From positions 1 through 52,387 of the forward strand of contig JAITLO010000037.1 in the NCBI GenBank assembly GCA_031277855.1: DNA of 52,387 nucleotides. Reading direction: 5' to 3'. The notes below the pieces were generated by a model, which worked only from the letters and a program-made list of their open reading frames with translations, was not told the origin of the DNA and searched no databases. Positions within the stretch are counted from its first letter, which is position 1. Each line of letters starts with the position of its first letter. This DNA comes from Acidovorax sp. (GTDB taxonomy: Bacteria; Pseudomonadota; Gammaproteobacteria; Burkholderiales; Burkholderiaceae_C). The position numbers and the translations under genes are program-made. Shown piece by piece: positions 1 through 7,153 of this stretch.

Positions 1-47
1 TGGGATCGAGCACCGAGCTTGCCCGAAGCGCAGCGCAGGGACATGGG

Positions 48-130
48 CAGTAGGGTCGCCTTTCTTTTGGGTACTTTGCTTTGGCGAAGCAAAGAAAAGT
101 ACCTCGCCTGCCGGGGCGAATCCCGGCCTC
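48..130. repeat. Hairpin-forming intergenic repeat, Burkholderiales type
   Basis: The left edge of the window (1-299) holds no gene I can support. Within it, positions 71-83 and 90-102 form an imperfect inverted repeat (GTACTTT...AAAGTAC outside, CTTTG/CAAAG inside, loop GCGAAG), followed by a GC-rich stretch. From memory, this kind of segment recurs between genes in Comamonadaceae and related genomes; that is recall and not something this window can prove. It is not followed by a T-run, so I do not call it a terminator. Confidence 0.5.
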
Positions 131-299
131 GGAACATCATGCTCGCGCAGTAGTGCAATTCGTCGTGAGGCTGCATCTAAGGCATGTAACTAATCAGGGT
201 ATGCGATTTTGAAAGCCTTGCCGCATCTGCAGAAGATGCTCCTGAAATAGGTGAGCCCGTAACAAGCGGGCAGGGGAACAGGACAAGAGAACAGGCAAG

Positions 300-329
300 A
301 AAAAAGCGGATGAGACCATCCGCTTTTTG
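300..329 (-). terminator. Bidirectional-looking intrinsic terminator after bfr
   Basis: A perfect 12-bp stem (301-312 with 317-328) encloses the loop AGAC. Its A-run and T-run ends give a U-tract in either direction. It lies 29 bp beyond the bacterioferritin stop codon, as expected for a rho-independent terminator of that gene. Confidence 0.85.
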
Positions 330-357
330 CTGGGAGAGGCTGCCGTGCCTGAGGGGC

Positions 358-834
358 TTATTCGGCCTCGTCCATCTGCGACTGCAGATAGTTTTGCACG
401 CCCACTTTTTCGACCAGGTCGAGCTGGGTGTCCAGAAAGTCGATGTGCTCTTCGACCTCTTCCAGAATCTCCTGCAGCAGGTCGCGCGAGACGTAATCCT
501 GAGCTTCTTCGCAGGTGGCAATGCCTTGCTTGAGGGTTTGCTGCGAGGCTTGTTCCAGGTGCAGATCGCAGGTCAGGGCCTCGGGCACGTCTTCGCCGAT
601 TTGCAGCTTGCCCAGGTCTTGCAGATTGGGCAGGCCGTCGAGCATGAAGATGCGGTCCATCAGCGCGTCGGCATGCTTCATCTCGCGGATGGATTCCTTG
701 TACTCCACCTTGGCCAGCTTGCCGAAGCCCCAGTGCTTGAACATGCGGTAGTGCACAAAGTACTGGTTGATGGCGGTGAGTTCGTTTTTGAGTTGTGCCT
801 GCAGGCAGGCTATGACTTGGCTGTCACCTTGCAT
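358..834 (-). CDS. bfr: Bacterioferritin
   Basis: This 158-residue protein has the standard length of heme-containing bacterioferritin, the 24-subunit iron store that oxidises Fe(II) and holds the mineral in its cavity. Visible family residues are E18, E51, M52 (the heme-ligand methionine), H54, E94 and H130, and the ending QNYLQSQ is typical. The start ATG is preceded by AAGGAG. The position equivalent to ferroxidase ligand E127 of the E. coli protein is valine here (motif ILEEVEEHID). It is divergent from ahpC, which makes an iron/peroxide-defence neighbourhood. The family call is firm; ferroxidase competence is open because of V127. Confidence 0.95.
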   Translation of the reverse strand: MQGDSQVIACLQAQLKNELTAINQYFVHYRMFKHWGFGKLAKVEYKESIREMKHADALMDRIFMLDGLPNLQDLGKLQIGEDVPEALTCDLHLEQASQQTLKQGIATCEEAQDYVSRDLLQEILEEVEEHIDFLDTQLDLVEKVGVQNYLQSQMDEAE

Positions 835-987
835 GGGGGCTCCTTGTTGTCGCGGTAATGGGGGTGATTGTCGTGCACCGTCACGGTGGCGAAAGATTTG
901 CCCCCAAGAATGCGGATGGGCTGCGTTTGATGCTGAGAAGCGTTCGCGTCCCTTGCATTTCTTTTGGGCTATGGCGGTATATTTTCG

Positions 988-1053
988 ATAGCCTTAAGCA
1001 ATCAACTTGATGGATTCAATTGATTGGATTTATGCAACATTTTGTCCTACACT
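988..1053 (+). promoter_or_regulatory. Candidate OxyR site and ahpC promoter
   Basis: Four tetranucleotides spaced by 7 bp (ATAG 988, CAAT 999, ATGG 1010, TGAT 1021) follow the layout of the OxyR consensus ATAG-N7-CTAT-N7-ATAG-N7-CTAT, with 12 of 16 positions matching. They run into a possible -35 TTGGAT (1024-1029) and -10 TACACT (1048-1053) spaced by 18 bp. Regulation of ahpC by OxyR is established in many proteobacteria. Assigning this site is inference from spacing and position. Confidence 0.5.
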
Positions 1054-1104
1054 GAGTCCCAGTAGTTAAGCAACTGCAGCCGACCATCAACTGAAAGGAA
1101 AGAC

Positions 1105-1668
1105 ATGTCCGTTTTGAACACCCAAATCAAGCCCTTCACCGCCCAAGCTTACAAGGGCGGCAAGTTCATCGAAGTGACCGAAAAAGATGTCCTGGGCAAG
1201 TGGGCCGTGTTCTTCTTCTATCCCGCCGACTTCACCTTCGTCTGCCCCACCGAGCTGGGCGACGTGGCTGACCACTACGCCGAGCTGCAAAAGCTGGGCG
1301 TGGAGGTGTACTCCGTGTCCACCGACACCCACTTTGTGCACAAGGCATGGCACGACACTTCGGACACCATCGCCAAGATCCAGTACACCATGCTGGGCGA
1401 CCCCACCTGGCAAATCAGCCAGAACTTTGACTGCCTGCGTGAAGGCCAGGGCCTGGCTGACCGCGCCACCTTCATCGTTGACCCCCAAGGCGTGATCCAG
1501 GCCATGGAAATCACCGCCGAAGGCATCGGCCGCAACGCCGAAGACCTGCTGCGCAAGGTCAAGGCTGCCCAGTACGTGGCATCCCACCCCGGTGAAGTCT
1601 GCCCCGCCAAGTGGAAGGAAGGCGAAGCCACGCTGGCTCCTTCCCTGGACCTGGTCGGCAAGATCTAA
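1105..1668 (+). CDS. ahpC: Alkyl hydroperoxide reductase subunit C (2-Cys peroxiredoxin)
   Basis: This 187-residue typical 2-Cys peroxiredoxin reduces H2O2 and organic hydroperoxides in the cytoplasm. The peroxidatic cysteine is C47 in FTFVCPTE, and the resolving cysteine is C166 in GEVCPAKW. Length and motifs match the E. coli-type AhpC that is recycled by AhpF. GGAAAGAC upstream of the ATG acts as the ribosome binding site. The next gene in the same direction is ahpF, separated by a terminator-like hairpin. Confidence 0.97.
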   Translation: MSVLNTQIKPFTAQAYKGGKFIEVTEKDVLGKWAVFFFYPADFTFVCPTELGDVADHYAELQKLGVEVYSVSTDTHFVHKAWHDTSDTIAKIQYTMLGDPTWQISQNFDCLREGQGLADRATFIVDPQGVIQAMEITAEGIGRNAEDLLRKVKAAQYVASHPGEVCPAKWKEGEATLAPSLDLVGKI

Positions 1669-1682
1669 GCCTTTGCCCGCTG

Positions 1683-1712
1683 AAAAAAAGCCCGGGCCAC
1701 CGGGTTTTTTTT
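1683..1712 (+). terminator. Intrinsic terminator or attenuator between ahpC and ahpF
   Basis: CCCGG (1691-1695) and CCGGG (1700-1704) enclose GCCA. They are flanked by seven A residues and eight T residues that extend the stem. It follows the ahpC stop closely and precedes ahpF. It would leave ahpC in excess over ahpF by partial termination, which is inference. Confidence 0.75.
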
Positions 1713-1765
1713 CAAACCGCGAATCGCAAGCTATCGAAATTTAAAACTAATAGGATTTGACTAAT

Positions 1766-3322
1766 ATGCTGGACGCCAACCTCAAAACCCAACTCAAAGC
1801 TTATCTGGAGCGCTTGCAAAAGCCACTGGAGATCGTGGCGACCCTGGACGACAGCAAGGCCGCCGGCGAAGTCAAGTCTTTGCTGGCCGACCTGGTCGCG
1901 CTGAGCGACAAGATCACCGTGGTCGAAAACAACGACCTGGATGTGCGCAAGCCCTCTTTTTTGATCACCAACCCCGGTGTGGACAGCGGCCTGCGTTTTG
2001 CCGGTGTGCCCCTGGGCCATGAATTCACCTCCCTGGTGCTGGCGCTGCTGCAAGTCGGCGGCCACCCCTCCAAGGAAGCGGCCGATCTGCTGGAGCAGGT
2101 CAAGGCCATCGACACCCCGCTGCATTTCGAGACGTACTACTCGCTGTCTTGCCACAACTGCCCGGACGTGGTGCAGGCGTTGAACCTGATGACGGTGCTC
2201 AACCCCAAGATCAGCCACACCGCTATTGACGGCGGCCTGTTCCAGCAGGAAGTGCAGGACCGCGAAGTCATGGGCGTGCCCACCGTGTTCGTCAACGGCG
2301 AGCGATTTGGCCAGGGCCGCATGGAGCTGGCCGAGATTGTGGCCAAGGTAGACACCGGTGCAGCAGCCCGTACTGCTGCCAAGATTTCCGCCAAGGAAGC
2401 CTTCGATGTGCTGGTCATCGGCGGTGGCCCTGCAGGTGCTGCGGCGGCCATCTACGCCGCCCGCAAGGGCATTCGCACCGGCATTGCGGCCGACCGCATT
2501 GGCGGCCAGATGCTGGACACCGTGGACATCGAGAACTTCATCTCGGTCAGCAAGACCGAGGGCCCCAAGCTGTCCGCCGCCATGGAAGCCCATATCCGTG
2601 ACTATGAAGTCGACATCATGGGCCAGCAACGGGGTGCCAAGCTGATCCCGGCAGCCACCGAAGGCGGCCTGATCGAGGTGCAGACCGAGTCCGGCGCCAC
2701 GCTCAAGGCCAAGACCGTTGTTCTCTCCACCGGCGCACGCTGGCGCAATATGAATGTGCCGGGCGAGGAGCAGTACCGCACCAAGGGTGTGACCTACTGC
2801 CCTCACTGCGACGGTCCCTTGTTCAAGGGCAAGGACGTGGCCGTGATTGGCGGCGGCAACTCGGGTGTGGAAGCCGCAATTGACCTGGCCGGCCTGGTCA
2901 AGCATGTGACGGTGCTGGAGTTTGCTGCCGAGCTCAAGGCCGACGCCGTGCTGCAGAAAAAGCTGCACAGCCTGCCCAATGTGACCGTGATTCTGAACGC
3001 CCAGACCACCGAGGTGAATGGCGACGGCAAGAAGGTCACAGGCATCACCTACAAGGACCGCACGAACGACGAGATCAAACAGATCGCGCTGGAAGGCATC
3101 TTTGTGCAGATCGGTCTGCTGCCCAACACCGACTGGCTCAAGGGCGTTGTGAACCTGACGCGCTTTGGCGAGATCGAGATCGACGCCAAGGGCCACACCA
3201 ATGTGCCCGGCGTGTTCGCTGCCGGCGACTGCACCAATGTGCCGTACAAGCAGATCATCATCGCTGCGGGTGCTGGTGCCACGGCTGCGCTGTCGGCGTT
3301 TGATCACCTGATCCGGCATTGA
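1766..3322 (+). CDS. ahpF: Alkyl hydroperoxide reductase subunit F
   Basis: This 518-residue flavoprotein uses NADH to reduce AhpC. The N-terminal tandem thioredoxin-like domain carries C129-H-N-C132, the same numbering as E. coli AhpF. That supports the ATG at 1766 (AGGA at 1752-1755) over an in-frame TTG at 1757. The FAD-binding motif [10 protein letters not shown] starts near residue 214. A second redox pair sits in TYCPHCDG, and the NADH-binding motif [10 protein letters not shown] follows it. The C-terminal [12 protein letters not shown] closes the FAD site. It sits 97 bp downstream of ahpC behind a hairpin. Confidence 0.97.
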   Translation: MLDANLKTQLKAYLERLQKPLEIVATLDDSKAAGEVKSLLADLVALSDKITVVENNDLDVRKPSFLITNPGVDSGLRFAGVPLGHEFTSLVLALLQVGGHPSKEAADLLEQVKAIDTPLHFETYYSLSCHNCPDVVQALNLMTVLNPKISHTAIDGGLFQQEVQDREVMGVPTVFVNGERFGQGRMELAEIVAKVDTGAAARTAAKISAKEAFDVLVIGGGPAGAAAAIYAARKGIRTGIAADRIGGQMLDTVDIENFISVSKTEGPKLSAAMEAHIRDYEVDIMGQQRGAKLIPAATEGGLIEVQTESGATLKAKTVVLSTGARWRNMNVPGEEQYRTKGVTYCPHCDGPLFKGKDVAVIGGGNSGVEAAIDLAGLVKHVTVLEFAAELKADAVLQKKLHSLPNVTVILNAQTTEVNGDGKKVTGITYKDRTNDEIKQIALEGIFVQIGLLPNTDWLKGVVNLTRFGEIEIDAKGHTNVPGVFAAGDCTNVPYKQIIIAAGAGATAALSAFDHLIRH

Positions 3323-3324
3323 GG

Positions 3325-3425
3325 CGAAGCACCCCCTGAGCCGCTTCGCGTCTTCCCCCTCTCTTTGCGCTACGCGCGGGAGGGGGACGGCACTGGCGCT
3401 TCGGGGCGGCCCTTGCGCGGTGCCC
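3325..3425. repeat. GC-rich dispersed repeat with CCCCCTCTC/GGGAGGGGG arms
   Basis: Just after ahpF a pyrimidine-rich arm (around 3353-3365) is mirrored by GGGAGGGGG (around 3378-3386), followed by a GGGGCGGCCCTTG segment. Near-identical blocks sit between genes in many Comamonadaceae genomes as I recall them. Only one copy is visible here, so the repeat status rests on memory. Confidence 0.5.
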
Positions 3426-3509
3426 TGGTGTGGGGCGCGTCGGTTGCAGAGGCTGTGATTTTGTTGTGAAAAGCCTCTGATGCACGCTGTGTATGCAGGT
3501 GGTGCTATT

Positions 3510-3540
3510 GAAAAAGGACTGCCTCGGCAGTCCTTTTTTT
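3510..3540 (-). terminator. Bidirectional intrinsic terminator
   Basis: AAAAAGGACTGCC (3511-3523), loop TC and GGCAGTCCTTTTT form a long perfect stem with A and T tails. It lies between ahpF and the convergent Bug-family gene and can serve both. Confidence 0.88.
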
Positions 3541-3575
3541 GTGTGCTTTGCCCGTGCTGAGGGCAAGGCGGCTTA

Positions 3576-4574
3576 TCAGTCCACCTTGATATTGGCCTGC
3601 TTGATCAGCTGGGTCCAGCGGTCGGTCTCGCTCTTCAAATGGGTGCGCAGCTGCTGGGGCGTGGTGCCCATGGCTTCGGCGCCTATGGACTCAAAGCGCT
3701 TTTTCACCTCGGGGTCCTTCATGGCCTCGTTCAGCGTCTTGCCCAGTTTTTCCACAATGGGCGCGGGCGTGCCGGCCGGCATAAAGGTGGCAAACCAGGG
3801 CGAGACCTCGTAGCCCGGCACACCGGCTTCGGCCACGGTGGGCACGTCGGGCAGCGAGGGCGAGCGGGTCTTGGTGGTGATGGCCAGGGCGCGCAGCTTG
3901 CCCGACTGCAGATGCGGGCGGGCCGAGGTGATGCTGTCGAACATAAAGTCCACCTGGCCGCCAAGCAGGTCGGTGATGGCGGGGCCGCTGCCGCGATAGG
4001 GCACGTGCAGCATGTTCACCCCGGTCATGGCGGTGAAGTTGGCGCCGGCCAGGTGGATGGAGGTGCCGTTGCCGGCCGAGGCGTAGGTCAGCTTGCCCGG
4101 GTTGGCCCTGGCCTTGGCGATCACGTCCTTGACGCTTTTGACATCGGTCTGCTTGCTGCCGGCCACCAGGATGTTGGGCACCACGGCCAGCAGGCTGACG
4201 GGCTCGAAATCCTTGATGGGGTCATAGGACAGCTTGCCGTAGAGCGCGCCATTGGTGGCCATGCCGATGGAGGTGATCATCAAGGTATAGCCGTCGGCAG
4301 GCTGCTTGGCCACATAGTCGGCGCCGATATTGCCGCCGGCGCCTGCCTTGTTCTCGATCACAAAGGGCTGGCCCAGCTTGCGGCTGGCTACATCGCCCAG
4401 GGTGCGGGCAATGGCGTCCATGGCGCCACCGGGGGGAAAGGGCACCACCCATTTGATGGGCTTGTTGGGCCAGCCAACCGCGGGGTTCTGGCTCGGGTTC
4501 TGGGCCATGGCGGGCAGGGCGCAGCCCAGCAGGGCGGCGATGGTGAGGGCCTGGGTGGCGAAACGACGTTGCAT
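3576..4574 (-). CDS. Bug-family (TctC-like) periplasmic solute-binding protein
   Basis: This 332-residue secreted protein has an N-terminal signal peptide ending near ALPAMAQ. It then shows the Bug-family hallmarks WPNKPIKWVVPFPPGG and VIENKAGAGGNIG, with THVPYRG-like and DVPTVAEAG-like motifs later. Bug proteins are high-affinity carboxylate or aromatic-acid receptors expanded in Burkholderiales; most lack a dedicated membrane partner nearby, as here. The start is the ATG with GGGAGA upstream; the open frame continues farther 5' but without signal-peptide character. It lies 100 bp downstream of a cycloisomerase gene on the same strand, so its ligand may be a related ring-cleavage acid. That is inference. 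Confidence 0.9.
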   Translation of the reverse strand: MQRRFATQALTIAALLGCALPAMAQNPSQNPAVGWPNKPIKWVVPFPPGGAMDAIARTLGDVASRKLGQPFVIENKAGAGGNIGADYVAKQPADGYTLMITSIGMATNGALYGKLSYDPIKDFEPVSLLAVVPNILVAGSKQTDVKSVKDVIAKARANPGKLTYASAGNGTSIHLAGANFTAMTGVNMLHVPYRGSGPAITDLLGGQVDFMFDSITSARPHLQSGKLRALAITTKTRSPSLPDVPTVAEAGVPGYEVSPWFATFMPAGTPAPIVEKLGKTLNEAMKDPEVKKRFESIGAEAMGTTPQQLRTHLKSETDRWTQLIKQANIKVD

Positions 4575-4674
4575 TTTTTTGTCTCCCTGAATCGGGTGTT
4601 GTGGGTGGTGAAAGCGCTGTGCCGGCCCAGAGGAGGGCCGCAGTGTAGGGGCGTGAACGCGGGAAAGAAGGCAG

Positions 4675-5853
4675 TTAGCTGGTGCGATGCGATCCCATGT
4701 CCACCTGCAGGGGCTGTTGGCCGGCCTTGGCACGGTCAAAGCGGTCGAGCTGGCTGGGGGACACGGTGATGCCGTAGCCCGGGCCATCGGGCAGTTGCAG
4801 TGAAAAGTCGCGTAGGGGCATTTGCGCCTCCACAATGTCGTCCACCAGCAGCTGCGGGCCGAACAGCTCGCAGCCATGGTGGGCGCCGGGCAGGGTGGCA
4901 AACACATGGGCCGATGCGGCGCTGCCGATGGAGGTCTCCAGCATGGTGCCGCCGTACCAGCCAATGTCGGCCGCCTCGGCCACGGCCGCTACCTTGCGGG
5001 TGCGCAGCAGGCCACCATGCTTGGCCACCTTGAGCGAGAACACCTGGGCCGCCTGTTCGCGCGCCAGCAGCATGGCGTCTTGCGGGGTGCACACGGTCTC
5101 GTCGGCCATGATGAGTGCGCCCTGCAGTGTTTGCGTGAGCTGGCGCAGCGCCGGCACATTCCACTTGGCCACGGGCTGCTCGATCAGGGTCACGCCGGCT
5201 TCTATCAGCTGGGGCAGGTAGCGGCGGGCGGTGTTGCCGTCCCAGGCCTGGTTCACGTCCACGGTCAGCGTGGCGCTGGCGGGCAGGCCACGCGCAATGC
5301 GGCTGACATGGGCCACATCGTCCTGCGGGGCACGAGCGCCAATCTTCATCTTGAAGATGCGGTGGCGGCCTTGCTCCAGGCGCAGCTGGGCTTCTTGCAG
5401 GTCACGCTCTACATCGCCGCTGGCCAGGGTCCAGGCCAGGGGCAGGCTTTCATGCACCTTGCCGCCCAGCAACTGCCAGGCGGGAATGTCCAGCGTGCGG
5501 GCCAGGGCGTCGATCAAGGCCATTTCCACGGCCGACTTGGCAAAGGCATTGCCCTTGCAGGCCAGGTCCATGCGCGCCAGCAATTGCTCGATATGGCCGG
5601 CCTTTTGGCCCACCACGGCCGGGGCCAGGTAATGCTGGATGGCATGGGCAATGCTTTCGGGCGATTCCTCGTTCCACGACGGGCCGCCGATGGTGGCGGC
5701 CTCGCCAAAACCGGTGGCGCCGTTGCGCAGCCACAGCTGCACGATCACAGGGCTTTGGCGCTGGATGGCGCCAAAGGACAGCTTGTGGGGGCGGATGGTG
5801 GGAATGTCCAGAATGCGGGCGTCGATCCTGTCGATGGTGAAGGCTTCGTACAT
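4675..5853 (-). CDS. Muconate cycloisomerase-type enzyme (enolase superfamily)
   Basis: The protein has 392 residues in the MLE subgroup of the enolase superfamily. The acid/base lysine pair lies in FKMKIG. The metal ligands are the acidic residues in VDVNQAWD, IEQPV and MADETV, the second lysine is in SLKVAKHGG, and the glutamate is in GTMLETSIG. This set fits cis,cis-muconate cycloisomerase (CatB), which turns muconate into muconolactone in the beta-ketoadipate pathway. No catA or catC is in the window, so a different lactonising or racemising substrate is possible. It is divergent from a CatR/CatM-like LysR gene, the usual arrangement for catB. Confidence 0.88.
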   Translation of the reverse strand: MYEAFTIDRIDARILDIPTIRPHKLSFGAIQRQSPVIVQLWLRNGATGFGEAATIGGPSWNEESPESIAHAIQHYLAPAVVGQKAGHIEQLLARMDLACKGNAFAKSAVEMALIDALARTLDIPAWQLLGGKVHESLPLAWTLASGDVERDLQEAQLRLEQGRHRIFKMKIGARAPQDDVAHVSRIARGLPASATLTVDVNQAWDGNTARRYLPQLIEAGVTLIEQPVAKWNVPALRQLTQTLQGALIMADETVCTPQDAMLLAREQAAQVFSLKVAKHGGLLRTRKVAAVAEAADIGWYGGTMLETSIGSAASAHVFATLPGAHHGCELFGPQLLVDDIVEAQMPLRDFSLQLPDGPGYGITVSPSQLDRFDRAKAGQQPLQVDMGSHRTS

Positions 5854-5950
5854 GCGGTCTTGTGCTGCGAAAAAGAGAGGGGCTGTTGGCTTGTGGCCAA
5901 GCTTAGGGCCCGGGCTGTCAGCGATCTATTGATTTATTTCGCTGTAAAGC

Positions 5951-5965
5951 TTCGATAATTTCGAA
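5951..5965. promoter_or_regulatory. Candidate LysR operator between catB-like gene and its regulator
   Basis: TTCGA-TAATT-TCGAA is a perfect 5-bp inverted repeat containing a T-N11-A core. It lies in the 143-bp divergent region, 32 bp before the LysR start. LysR-type regulators bind T-N11-A dyads in such positions; the assignment is inference. Confidence 0.5.
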
Positions 5966-5996
5966 CAGTTGACCCCTGTTTTCGGAGCCCTGAACC

Positions 5997-6890
5997 ATGG
6001 AAATTCGCCAGCTGCGCTACTTTCTGGACATTGCCCAGACCGAGCACCTCACCACTTCGGCCAAGCAGCTGTATGTGACCCAGTCCACCCTGTCCCACGG
6101 GCTGCGGCAGATGGAAGAAGCCCTGGGCGTGCAGCTGTTTGACCGCGTGGGCCGGGGGCTGAAACTGTCCCAGGCCGGCATGGTGTTCAAGGACTACGCC
6201 GCACGGGCGCTGCAGGAGCTGGAGGCGGGGCGCATGGCCCTGGCCGATCTGGCCAGCCTGCAGGCCGGGCGCCTGACCGTGGGCGTGATTCCCACCTTTT
6301 TGCATACCGTGGTGCCGGCCGTGGTGGCCCAGTTCAATGCCCGCTATCCGCAAATCCATGTGGTGCTGCGCGAGCTGTTGGCGCCCGAGATTGAATCGCT
6401 GCTGGTGGGCGGCGATCTGGACATGGGCATTGCCTTTCACCCGGCCGAGGCGGAGGGCATTGCCTCCGAGCCCCTGTTCGAGGAGCGCATGCAGCTGGTG
6501 GCCCACCCCGAGCACCCGTTGGCCCAGAACCAGACGCTGGCGCTGCAGCAGCTCGATGCTGTGCCCCTGGTGCTGCTGTCGCGCCGCTTTGCCACCCGGC
6601 GTCTGCTGGAAAGCCATTGGCAGGCCGCCGGTGTGCGGCCCCTGGTGCGGGTGGAGATGGAGTCCGTGCACTCGCTGATCGAGGCCTGCCGCTGGGGACC
6701 GCAACTGGCCAGCGTGGTGCCGGACCGCGCTGCCGCGCAAAGCGGCCATGGGCTGAGAGTGATCCCCATCGAGCCGCCGCTGCGGCGTATGGCCAGCCTG
6801 TTGTGGAACGCTCGCATCTCCCGCAGCCCGGCGGCCCAGACCTTTGCGCAGATGCTGGTGGAGCAGCTGGGATCGTCTGCCGGCAACTGA
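5997..6890 (+). CDS. LysR-family regulator, CatR/CatM-like
   Basis: This 297-residue protein has an N-terminal winged helix-turn-helix (residues about 1-60: MEIRQLRYFLDIAQTEHLTT, then QSTLSHGLRQMEEALG) and a C-terminal effector-binding region. The opening resembles CatM/BenM/CatR regulators, which respond to cis,cis-muconate. Its divergent position beside a muconate-cycloisomerase-type gene supports that role. A T-N11-A dyad lies in the shared promoter region. The effector is inferred from neighbours only. Confidence 0.9.
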   Translation: MEIRQLRYFLDIAQTEHLTTSAKQLYVTQSTLSHGLRQMEEALGVQLFDRVGRGLKLSQAGMVFKDYAARALQELEAGRMALADLASLQAGRLTVGVIPTFLHTVVPAVVAQFNARYPQIHVVLRELLAPEIESLLVGGDLDMGIAFHPAEAEGIASEPLFEERMQLVAHPEHPLAQNQTLALQQLDAVPLVLLSRRFATRRLLESHWQAAGVRPLVRVEMESVHSLIEACRWGPQLASVVPDRAAAQSGHGLRVIPIEPPLRRMASLLWNARISRSPAAQTFAQMLVEQLGSSAGN

Positions 6891-7011
6891 GGGTTAAAAC
6901 CGCTTCTCGTGCAGAGCCATAGGGCACGTGTAGCTATCAAAAAAAGAATGGAGGCAGAGCTTGGGTGCTGAGGTGCAAACCACAGCAGCCGTTTCTTTAC
7001 ACAGTGTTTCT

Positions 7012-7040
7012 TTGTGTATTGAGAATTGTTCTCATACAAT
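7012..7040 (+). promoter_or_regulatory. Fur-controlled promoter of the heme uptake operon
   Basis: TTGTGT (7012-7017) and TACAAT (7035-7040) are spaced by 17 bp. The dyad TGAGAATTGTTCTCA (7020-7034) fills the spacer exactly. Arms of the type TGAGAA/TTCTCA are core Fur-box half sites, so iron-bound Fur would block polymerase directly. It lies 114 bp before the receptor start. The site is seen; the repressor assignment follows from known Fur boxes and the heme context. Confidence 0.8.
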
Positions 7041-7153
7041 TGAGATCTCTGCCAGCCACCGGAAAGCGCTGGCCACAGCCCATGCTGATGGCCACGTACC
7101 GAAAGCCAGCGTTCACCAACGCTTGTTGATCTCTATCGAAAGAGGGTTTCGGT

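Noticed and set aside
310..858. 182-codon plus-strand frame over bacterioferritin
   Set aside because: It starts within the bfr terminator and is antisense to a clear gene.
1712..3319. 535-codon open frame antisense to ahpF
   Set aside because: It mirrors a firmly identified ahpF and has the low-complexity composition of an antisense shadow.
4822..5958. 378-codon plus-strand frame opposite the cycloisomerase gene
   Set aside because: The minus-strand product has complete catalytic motifs; this frame is its antisense shadow.
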